From Bacillota bacterium (GTDB lineage Bacteria; Bacillota; Clostridia; Lachnospirales; Lachnospiraceae), in the NCBI GenBank assembly GCA_023425485.1, contig JAFACO010000561.1:1-5737 (forward strand): 5,737 nt of DNA, written 5' to 3'. Under the pieces are notes generated by a model. It did no database searches. It was not told the DNA's origin and worked only from the letters and a program-made list of their open reading frames with translations. Within the stretch, counting starts at the first letter, position 1. Each line of letters starts with the position of its first letter. Position numbers and translations under genes: made by a program. This document shows, one piece after another, positions 1 through 5,737 of the stretch.

Positions 1-1
1 C

Positions 2-190
2 TTGACGCCTAAAGAAAGAAGCTATATGCAGACGTTCCCAGAGAGTTTTGTGTTTGAGGGAAATATTACAAATACAAATCAGATGATTGGTAATGCAGTG
101 CCAGTGAAAATGGCGGAATATGTAGCAAAGGCTATTTTGATATATGAGTACAGAGAAAAAGGAAAAGTTGATGAAAATGAAGATAGTTGA
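2..190 (+). CDS. DNA cytosine-5 methyltransferase, C-terminal part (5' end outside window)
   Basis: This is the end of a DNA (cytosine-5) methyltransferase that enters the window already open; the first codon visible is a Leu codon (TTG), not a real start. What remains is motif IX (T-P-K-E-R-S-Y-x-Q-T-F-P-E) followed by motif X (G-N-A-V-P-V-K-M-A-E-Y-V), which helps form the S-adenosylmethionine pocket in this family. The catalytic PCQ loop and the target recognition region lie upstream and cannot be checked. Over 48 aligned residues it matches the C-terminus of the next gene at 33 positions, so the two are paralogues in tandem. The tail after motif X is charged (Lys and Glu rich) and carries the ribosome binding site and start of the next gene, which overlaps it by 20 bases. 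Whether the complete protein is active is unknown from this window. Confidence 0.93.
   Translation: MTPKERSYMQTFPESFVFEGNITNTNQMIGNAVPVKMAEYVAKAILIYEYREKGKVDENEDS
156..163 (+). promoter_or_regulatory. Ribosome binding site that fixes the start of the second C5 methyltransferase
   Basis: AAAAAGGA lies 7 bases before the ATG at 171. The more upstream in-frame ATG at 144 has only a weak AAAGG 12 bases away and would add nine residues ahead of the usual family N-terminus. The ATG at 177 would be 13 bases from this site. The start at 171 is therefore preferred. The site lies inside the end of the upstream methyltransferase gene, so the two are probably translationally coupled. Confidence 0.7.
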
Positions 191-1067
191 TTTATTTTGC
201 GGTTGTGGGGGCATGTCTCTGGGGTTTCAGAATGCAGGATATGATATCATCTCGGCTTACGACAATTGGGATGCAGCAATACGTATCTATGCTCAAAATT
301 TTGCGCACCCAACTGTAAAAGCAGATTTGAATGAAGATAAAATATTGACTGAGTTGGAAAAGGCAAAGCCAGATATGATTATAGGCGGTCCCCCCTGTCA
401 GGACTTCTCAATTGCAGGAAATCGTAGCATGGGCTCACGGGCCAATCTGACCATACGATATGCAGAAATCATAAGCAATAACAAGCCAGAATGGTTTGTG
501 ATGGAAAATGTATATAATATTGAGAGAATGCCTGTATTGCCAAAGGCTATAGGGATAATAAAAGAGGCAGGATACGGGGTTACTACTCGTGTCTTGGATG
601 CATCGAGATGTGGAGTCCCACAGAAAAGAAATCGCTTTTTTATGATAGGTCACCTTGGTAGTGAAGATGGTTTTTTGGATAATATTCTATCGGCACATTT
701 GTCGGAGAAGCAGATGACGGTATATGATTACCTTGGTGATTCCTTAAATTCTAAGTTTTACTATATGCATCCGAGAAGCTATAATCGACGGGCGGTTTTC
801 AGTATTTATGAGCCTAGTGCAACAATTAGAGGTGTAAACCGACCGATTCCAAATGAGTATAAACGCCATCATGCAGACAAAGCAGATATTTCCGAAGGGG
901 TAAGAAGCCTAACTTCTAAAGAAAGAAGTTATATACAGACATTTCCAGAGAGGTTTGAATTTGTAGGAAGTAAAACCGAAATCGAACAGGCCATAGGCAA
1001 TGCTGTTCCAGTGAAACTTGCAGAGTATGTGGCCATGTGCATTTTGGAATATATCCAGAAAGGATAA
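171..1067 (+). CDS. DNA cytosine-5 methyltransferase (complete, 298 residues)
   Basis: This enzyme transfers a methyl group from S-adenosylmethionine to carbon 5 of a cytosine in a specific DNA site. All main family motifs are present in order: motif I DLFCGCGGMSLGF (residues 7-19), motif IV GGPPCQDFS with catalytic Cys76, motif VI ENV (112-114), motif VIII with Q151, R153 and R155 (QKRNR), motif IX (about 247-264) and motif X GNAVPVKLAEYV (276-287). The region between motifs VIII and IX, which holds target recognition, is short (about residues 161-246) and includes a PSATIRG stretch. At 298 residues it is slightly shorter than typical single-specificity enzymes of this class such as M.HhaI (327). 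The start at 171 puts the first motif at residue 7, as is usual. The gene overlaps its upstream paralogue by 20 bases and ends 6 bases before the adenine-type methyltransferase. The recognition sequence cannot be read from the protein by eye. Confidence 0.96.
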   Translation: MKMKIVDLFCGCGGMSLGFQNAGYDIISAYDNWDAAIRIYAQNFAHPTVKADLNEDKILTELEKAKPDMIIGGPPCQDFSIAGNRSMGSRANLTIRYAEIISNNKPEWFVMENVYNIERMPVLPKAIGIIKEAGYGVTTRVLDASRCGVPQKRNRFFMIGHLGSEDGFLDNILSAHLSEKQMTVYDYLGDSLNSKFYYMHPRSYNRRAVFSIYEPSATIRGVNRPIPNEYKRHHADKADISEGVRSLTSKERSYIQTFPERFEFVGSKTEIEQAIGNAVPVKLAEYVAMCILEYIQKG

Positions 1068-1073
1068 TGCCAG

Positions 1074-3707
1074 ATGGTTTCATATGAGAAATTACAAGAA
1101 AAGATTGCTGGAATCAGCAAAATCGAGAATCAAACAGAATTTATTACAGAATTTTTGTCTGCTTACGATATACCAAAAGCAACTTTAGTCCGTATGAAGA
1201 TAACCAATGGTATTTTTGCAGATACAGAAATTGCCATTGGTAATAAGTTGTTGATTATTTACACACTGAGTGAGAATCTTTATACTTTCTATAACCTTGC
1301 ACAAAAAAATATCATAAAAAATCGCTCATACAGACAGATTATGCTATTTAATGCAAGAGATATTTTGGCTTTTGATACCCAAAAAAACGAATGGTTATCT
1401 GTGCAGAGAACGAACTTGTGTAAGGAATGCGATTTCTTCTTCCCGCTCATTGGTATAGAAAGAAACACATTGTCTGAACGACAAAATGCCAATGTAAAAA
1501 TTGGCGAAAAATTTGCACAGCTATATAATGAACTTTTGATTTTAAATCCTGCTTGTGAGCAACAACTAAACAACTTAGTGGTGGATTTGGTTTATTGTTT
1601 ATTTACTGATAGTTTCGAAATAATTCAAACTAAGTCCATGTATTCTTGGATTAATCTATATTCAAAGGATGATGGTACTAATTTGCCTTTATTGTTGAAT
1701 AATATCTGTAATAGACTTAAAGGCATTACAGATGGTGTTCCTTCCTACATTAATGAAAAAACCAATGCAAAGTCCCCAATATATGTGATTCATGGAAACC
1801 ATCAAAGTCTGAAGTTTGACAAATCTACTCGTAGTCTATTGCTTAAGATTTGTGAGTTGGATTGGAGTGAAGTAGAGCCAGAGGTTCTTGGATCATTAAT
1901 TCAAACAATAGCTTTTCCTACAGAGACATCGGTGGCCTACAATTATACGAGTACAGCTAATGTGTATAAAGTCATAGGTCCATTGTTTATGGATGATCTC
2001 TACAGTGATTTTGAAACAGAAAAAAAGAGTGGGAGATTAAGTTGTGCGTTTCTTAATAGGCTTTCTAAAATCAAAATTTTCGATCCGAATTGTGGAACAG
2101 GGAATTTTTTAATGGTAGCATTAAGAGAACTACGAATGCTTGAATCACGTGTTAAGGAAGCTTTAGTTGCAAGAGAATGTAAATTTGAGAATAAGAATTA
2201 TGTTGCAACTAACCAGTTTTATGGTATAGAGCCAAAAGAGATAGCAGTAGAAATTACTCGTCTGGGGCTTGCTTTTACAGCACTGAAATATACCTCGACC
2301 AGCAATATTGGAGAACTGGAAATTGTTGATGAAAATATTTATAGTGGATTTCCACTTGACTTTAACTGGGAGGAGGTCTGCAAAAAAAAAGATTACCAAG
2401 TATTTATTATTGGAAATCCTATCTATATGGGAGCAAGACCGTTGCGGCAAGATAAACATCTTCTTGCAGCAATAAATCGGGTATTTGCAGAAGAAATAAA
2501 TGCAGGAATGAGAATCGGTGATCTTGATTTGGCAACTGGATGGCTGTATCTTGCCACTCGGTATGTTGCAGGTACAGATGGGGGATTTGCTTTCGTTACA
2601 ACGAATTCTCTGACACAGGGGACCCATGTTCCTGTATTATGGCCAGTTCTTTTTAATCGAGGAATTGCCATATCATTTGCGTATACTAGATTCAAGTGGA
2701 AAAATGAAGGACGAAACAACACAGCAGTGACGGTTGTCATCATAGGATGTAGGTCAAGTAACAATCCACACAAGAAGACAATTTATGATGATAATAAAGT
2801 TTATGATGCAGAAGATATTAGCCCTTATTTACATAAAGGAAAAACTATTGTAGTTGAGGAAAACAATCCTATCTGTGTATGGATGCCTAAGATGAGAAAA
2901 GGAAATATGGCTGCAGAGTGCACCCCAAGAGGGGAACATACGCTATTTATGACGCCAGAAGAACGGGAAGAGATTCTCCAAATCTATCCTGAAGCGGATG
3001 GATATATGAAACGTGCAGTCGGCTCCGATGAGTTCGTTAAACATAAAGAACGGTGGTGTCTTTGGATTGATGATTCTGATTTTGACTCTGCCATGAAAAT
3101 TCCGTTAATTGAAGAACGAGTAGAAGCTACTCGAAGTTACCGATTAAACAGCCCTTCTTCGCAAAGGTTAGCAGAGAAACCTCATCAATTTAGAGAACGC
3201 TATATGCCACAAAAATATACTTTGGTTGTACCCGCAGTTACAGGAGAAAACAGAGGATATTTTCAAATAGGATATGTAGGAAAAAACGTTGTTGTGACAA
3301 ATCTTGCGTTTGCAATATATGATGCGGAACCTTGGGTGTTCGGCATTCTCTCATCTAAGATGCATCATATATGGGCATGTACCGTGTGCGGTGGACTGGA
3401 AACACGACCACGTTATTCCAATGTATTAGGTTACAATACATTTCCGATTCCGCATCTATCTGATGAACAAAAGCAGTATATAACTGAGGCTGCAATGAAT
3501 GTAATTATGGAAAGGGAAAATTATTCCGAGAAGAATTTGGTCGAGCTATATAATTATGATACTATGCCCGAATCATTGAAGTATGCTCATAAAATTCTTG
3601 ATGAGACTGTGGAACAGTGTTATGGAAAATTTTATTCTGACCAAGAGCGGTTGGATGCAATGTTTCAATTGTATGAAAAGATAAAGGGGGGTATAATGTA
3701 TGGCTGA
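1074..3707 (+). CDS. MmeI-like N6-adenine-type DNA methyltransferase with degenerate N-terminal nuclease region
   Basis: This 877-residue protein has the layout of MmeI-like (type IIL/IIG) enzymes, close to MmeI itself in length (about 920). Residues 1-150 match the place of the MmeI N-terminal nuclease domain. About 150-285 look like the helical linker, with LGSLIQ near 262-267. Motif X-like YNYTSTANVYKVIGPLF covers about 289-305. Motif I is FDPNCGTGNFL (336-346), a motif II-like FYGIE ends at E386, and motif IV is GNPIYMG (447-453). The family signatures TTNSLTQG (509-516) and FKWKNEG (540-546) follow. A target recognition region spans about 600-790 (WCLW, ERVEATR, RYSN, YNTFPIP), and the C-terminal part runs to the end. 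Family knowledge says such proteins methylate adenine N6, and MmeI also cuts DNA. Here residues 48-80 hold no ExK triad (LLIIYTLSENL where the family has a VExKS-like strand), so cleavage by this chain is doubtful. Motif IV has Ile in place of the second Pro. The site AGAAAGGA at 1057-1064, 9 bases upstream, supports the ATG at 1074. Confidence 0.88.
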   Translation: MVSYEKLQEKIAGISKIENQTEFITEFLSAYDIPKATLVRMKITNGIFADTEIAIGNKLLIIYTLSENLYTFYNLAQKNIIKNRSYRQIMLFNARDILAFDTQKNEWLSVQRTNLCKECDFFFPLIGIERNTLSERQNANVKIGEKFAQLYNELLILNPACEQQLNNLVVDLVYCLFTDSFEIIQTKSMYSWINLYSKDDGTNLPLLLNNICNRLKGITDGVPSYINEKTNAKSPIYVIHGNHQSLKFDKSTRSLLLKICELDWSEVEPEVLGSLIQTIAFPTETSVAYNYTSTANVYKVIGPLFMDDLYSDFETEKKSGRLSCAFLNRLSKIKIFDPNCGTGNFLMVALRELRMLESRVKEALVARECKFENKNYVATNQFYGIEPKEIAVEITRLGLAFTALKYTSTSNIGELEIVDENIYSGFPLDFNWEEVCKKKDYQVFIIGNPIYMGARPLRQDKHLLAAINRVFAEEINAGMRIGDLDLATGWLYLATRYVAGTDGGFAFVTTNSLTQGTHVPVLWPVLFNRGIAISFAYTRFKWKNEGRNNTAVTVVIIGCRSSNNPHKKTIYDDNKVYDAEDISPYLHKGKTIVVEENNPICVWMPKMRKGNMAAECTPRGEHTLFMTPEEREEILQIYPEADGYMKRAVGSDEFVKHKERWCLWIDDSDFDSAMKIPLIEERVEATRSYRLNSPSSQRLAEKPHQFRERYMPQKYTLVVPAVTGENRGYFQIGYVGKNVVVTNLAFAIYDAEPWVFGILSSKMHHIWACTVCGGLETRPRYSNVLGYNTFPIPHLSDEQKQYITEAAMNVIMERENYSEKNLVELYNYDTMPESLKYAHKILDETVEQCYGKFYSDQERLDAMFQLYEKIKGGIMYG
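2371..2390 (+). other. Shine-Dalgarno-like AGGAGG followed by a run of nine A bases inside the MmeI-like gene
   Basis: A perfect AGGAGG (2371-2376) is followed after five bases by A9 (2382-2390), read in frame as Lys-Lys-Lys after Cys436. It is the longest single-base run I found in the window. Runs of this length are known to allow replication slippage or transcriptional slippage, and an internal Shine-Dalgarno before A-rich lysine codons is the arrangement used in dnaX-type frameshifting. A shift to the -1 frame meets TAA at 2453-2455 and a shift to the +1 frame meets TAA at 2473-2475. Either would give a protein of about 460 residues that lacks the catalytic NPIY motif and the recognition domain. 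Function is inferred only. Confidence 0.35.
3683..3692 (+). promoter_or_regulatory. G-rich ribosome binding site for the helicase
   Basis: AAAGGGGGG (3683-3691) lies 8 bases before the ATG at 3700, within the last codons of the upstream methyltransferase gene. The six-G run can pair in more than one register with the 16S anti-Shine-Dalgarno. The helicase start overlaps the upstream stop by 8 bases, so translation of the two is probably coupled. Confidence 0.6.
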
Positions 3708-5634
3708 GAATATTATCAATGTCGCATACCAAGCAACTGGAAATAGTACTAAGACAAACTCGATGGGGATGCGTGAAATGCAAGCTAAGGCTTATGATGC
3801 AAGAAATGCTCAATATTTACTCTTGAAGGCACCTCCAGCATCTGGTAAATCTAGAGCTCTTATGTTCATTGCTTTAGATAAATTGAAAACAGGACAGGTA
3901 AGTAAGGTTGTAGTAGCTGTTCCTGAAAGATCAATCGGTGGTTCGTTTAAGGATACGAAGCTTTCAAAATACGGGTTTCATTCGGATTGGTATGTAGAAA
4001 GTAAATATAATCTTTGCCTTCCAGGTGGGGAAAGTAGCAAAGTTGAAATACTGGGTGAGTTTTTAGATTCAAATTACCAGACTGTAGTTTGCACCCATTC
4101 TACATTGCGTTTTGCCTTCGAAAAATTTGGTGCTAGTAAATTCAATAATTGTCTTGTGGCTATTGACGAATTCCATCATGTATCTGCTAACTATGAGAGC
4201 AAATTAGGCGAAATTGTAAGGCTGCTTATGGATTCATCGAATACTCATATATTGGCAATGACAGGCTCATATTTTAGAGGTGATGGTGTTCCGGTACTTA
4301 TGCCAGAAGATGAAGCAAAATTTTATAAGGTAACTTATAATTATTATGAACAGTTAAATGGTTACACATATTTAAAATCATTAGGTATTGGATTTCATTT
4401 TTATCATGGACAATATATGCATGCAATTAATGAGGTTTTAGATACGGATAAGAAAACAATTCTTCATATACCTAATGTGAATTCCGGCGAATCTACTAAA
4501 GATAAATACATTGAGGTTGATACCATTATTGATGGTATTGGGGATATTGTAGATGTTGATAGTGATACAAATATATTTTCTGTAAAGAGAAAAGATGGGA
4601 AAATCATAAAAGTTGCCGATTTGGTAAATGACAATCCTGCAGAGAGAGAAAAGACCATCACTTTCTTAAGAAATATCACTTCCTTAGACGATGTCGATTT
4701 AATTATAGCTCTAGGGATGGCAAAAGAGGGTTTTGATTGGGAATACTGTGAACATGCTTTGACCGTTGGCTATCGGGGATCTCTTACTGAAATAATTCAA
4801 ATAATCGGAAGGTGTACTCGTGACAGTAGCAACAAGACACATGCACAGTTTACCAACTTAATTGCTGAGCCTGATGCCGAGAACGATGAGGTCCTTGAAG
4901 CGGTAAATAATATGCTGAAAGCAATTGCTGCATCTCTACTGATGGAGCAAGTTTTAGCACCAAACTTTAATTTTAAAGTAAAAAAAGATGGCGATTCTGA
5001 AACTGATGACGAGAAAACTATAAGTATAAAGGGACTACGGGGACCATCTACTTCTCGTGTGAAAAATATAATAGATTCCGATTTGACAGAACTAAAGGCT
5101 AGTGTCCTTCAAGATGCGGATATGGTAAAGTCACTTTCTGGTGCTTTGGACACCGATGTCATCAATCATGTGCTGATCCCGAAAATAATCATGACAAAAT
5201 ACCCAGATTTGAGTGAAGATGAAGTGGAAGAGGTGCGAGAACATCTAGTTTCAGATATGGTTATTCGTCACTCGGAGAAAAGCAATGACGGGGATCGCCG
5301 TTTGATTAAACTTACAGATAAATTTATCGATATTTCTGAATTAAGTATTGATTTGATTGATAGCATAAATCCATTTCAACAAGCTTTTGAAGTCCTTTCA
5401 AAGGACATTACACCTAAGGTTTTGAAATCCATTCAGGAATGCATTGCCGCTTTTAAGGTGAGCATGACGGACGATGAAGCTGTTTACTTATGGCCTAAGA
5501 TTAATGAATTTGTTAAAGCAACAAGACGGCAACCATCACTAGACGCACTTGATCCTCATGAGCGTAGATTGGCAGAGGCACTTGTTTATTTACGTCAAGT
5601 AAAAAGGGAGCAAATGAGAAATGAGCAAAGTTAA
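3700..5634 (+). CDS. SF2 DEAD/DEAH-type helicase of a restriction-like system
   Basis: This 644-residue protein is an ATP-driven DNA helicase or translocase of superfamily 2. Visible motifs are a Q-like element MREMQ (24-28), Walker A APPASGKS (44-51), Walker B AIDEFHH with DEFH at 156-159, motif III TGS (188-190), motif IV around KTILHIPN (252-259), motif V GMAKEGFDW (339-347) and motif VI QIIGRCTRD (367-375). An extra segment of about 55 residues, acidic and glycine-rich (about 260-315), sits between motifs IV and V. The 230 residues after about 415 form an unassigned C-terminal region ending in a charged helix-like tail (PHERRLAEALVYLRQVKRE, 619-637). No nuclease motif was seen in the chain, unlike HsdR or type III Res, so any cutting must come from a partner. 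The AKEGFDW motif resembles the KEGWD(V/W) of restriction helicases. It overlaps both neighbours (8 and 14 bases), which ties it to the methyltransferase and the next gene. The substrate is inferred to be unmodified foreign DNA. Confidence 0.88.
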   Translation: MAENIINVAYQATGNSTKTNSMGMREMQAKAYDARNAQYLLLKAPPASGKSRALMFIALDKLKTGQVSKVVVAVPERSIGGSFKDTKLSKYGFHSDWYVESKYNLCLPGGESSKVEILGEFLDSNYQTVVCTHSTLRFAFEKFGASKFNNCLVAIDEFHHVSANYESKLGEIVRLLMDSSNTHILAMTGSYFRGDGVPVLMPEDEAKFYKVTYNYYEQLNGYTYLKSLGIGFHFYHGQYMHAINEVLDTDKKTILHIPNVNSGESTKDKYIEVDTIIDGIGDIVDVDSDTNIFSVKRKDGKIIKVADLVNDNPAEREKTITFLRNITSLDDVDLIIALGMAKEGFDWEYCEHALTVGYRGSLTEIIQIIGRCTRDSSNKTHAQFTNLIAEPDAENDEVLEAVNNMLKAIAASLLMEQVLAPNFNFKVKKDGDSETDDEKTISIKGLRGPSTSRVKNIIDSDLTELKASVLQDADMVKSLSGALDTDVINHVLIPKIIMTKYPDLSEDEVEEVREHLVSDMVIRHSEKSNDGDRRLIKLTDKFIDISELSIDLIDSINPFQQAFEVLSKDITPKVLKSIQECIAAFKVSMTDDEAVYLWPKINEFVKATRRQPSLDALDPHERRLAEALVYLRQVKREQMRNEQS

Positions 5635-5737
5635 TTTTGGTGAAATCTTTATGGATGATCCCCTGGGCCTTTTGCAAGTTGATTTGCCAGTGGAAACAAC
5701 AGAGAGAACGGCAGATGCTCAGCGGTTAATAGATAGC
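5621..5737 (+). CDS. Start of a further gene, possibly a GIY-YIG nuclease family protein (3' end outside window)
   Basis: A frame opens at ATG 5621 and stays open to the window end, giving 39 residues that begin MSKVNFGEIFMDDPLGLLQV. It overlaps the end of the helicase by 14 bases, and GGGAG (5606-5610) lies 10 bases upstream, so it is a credible gene in the same operon. The acidic segment with DDPLGLL, followed by ADAQRLIDS, resembles from memory the N-terminal lead of GIY-YIG nuclease proteins found beside helicases of this kind. The catalytic domain would lie further on and is not in the window, so the product assignment is tentative; the existence of the gene is much more secure. If correct, it would supply the nuclease missing from the helicase and from the MmeI-like protein. 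Confidence 0.6.
   Translation, partial: MSKVNFGEIFMDDPLGLLQVDLPVETTERTADAQRLIDS

Noticed and set aside
2..28. Promoter-like TTGACG with TATATG
   Set aside because: The spacing is only 15 bases, and both boxes are codons of the conserved motif IX in the upstream methyltransferase.
144..170. Upstream ATG at 144 as the start of the second C5 methyltransferase
   Set aside because: It would add nine residues with no family match and has a poor, distant ribosome site. The ATG at 171 has AAAAAGGA at 7 bases and gives the usual N-terminus.
435..653. Reverse-strand open frame opposite the C5 methyltransferase, and similar minus-strand frames at 929-1120, 1289-1573, 2163-2627, 2423-2773, 3562-3813 and 4464-4679
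   Set aside because: All lie opposite strongly conserved coding sequence on the + strand and encode no recognisable motif, so they are shadows.
1067..1091. ATG at 1067 overlapping the C5 methyltransferase stop codon
   Set aside because: It opens a frame that stops after a few codons. The ATG at 1074 starts the long gene with a good ribosome site.
1299..1309. Shorter A runs (A7 at 1303-1309, 2020-2026 and 4980-4986) as slippage sites
   Set aside because: Runs of this length are expected by chance in AT-rich coding sequence, and none has an upstream AGGAGG as the A9 run does.
1074..5634. Assignment to BREX or DISARM
   Set aside because: The methyltransferase follows the MmeI layout rather than that of PglX. 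No PglZ, BrxC or DUF1998-type DrmB protein is seen, and the helicase lacks the size expected of DrmA. The flanks could change this.
1..5737. CRISPR arrays, tRNA or rRNA genes, insertion sequence ends, terminators
   Set aside because: I saw no repeated spacer pattern, cloverleaf, terminal inverted repeat or hairpin followed by a T run. Almost every base is inside a coding frame.

Overview
The window is a solid block of coding sequence on the + strand. It has low GC, AT-rich codon use with many AGA and AAA codons, strong purine-rich Shine-Dalgarno sites and overlapping genes. Together these suggest a low-GC Firmicute, probably a gut-type Clostridia or Lachnospiraceae relative, and most likely an accessory or mobile defence region rather than the core chromosome. 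The taxonomic guess rests on sequence style only.

Layout: (1) 2-190 is the C-terminal end of a cytosine-C5 DNA methyltransferase that begins upstream. (2) 171-1067 is a complete second cytosine-C5 methyltransferase of 298 residues, a paralogue of the first. (3) 1074-3707 is an 877-residue MmeI-like (type IIL/IIG architecture) N6-adenine-type DNA methyltransferase. Its N-terminal region, which in MmeI holds the nuclease, shows no D...ExK active site. (4) 3700-5634 is a 644-residue SF2 DEAD/DEAH-like helicase. (5) 5621-5737 is the first 39 codons of a further gene that runs off the window; it may be a GIY-YIG nuclease family protein. Junctions are a 20-base overlap, a 6-base gap, an 8-base overlap and a 14-base overlap, each with its own ribosome binding site. 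The genes are therefore almost certainly one transcript with translational coupling. No promoter, terminator, RNA gene, CRISPR array or insertion sequence is visible.

The genes read best as a multi-gene restriction-modification-like defence module. Two C5 methyltransferases and one MmeI-like adenine methyltransferase would mark self DNA. The helicase, with a nuclease lying downstream, would act on unmodified DNA. The domain set does not match the classical type I, II or III layouts: there is no HsdS, no HsdR-type nuclease-helicase fusion and no Mod/Res pair. None of the diagnostic BREX (PglZ, BrxC) or DISARM (DrmB) proteins is seen here. The most notable details are the apparently dead nuclease domain of the MmeI-like protein, its altered catalytic motif (NPIY in place of NPPY/F), and a run of nine A bases preceded by a perfect AGGAGG just upstream of that motif. 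The last could make the protein switchable by slippage or frameshifting.
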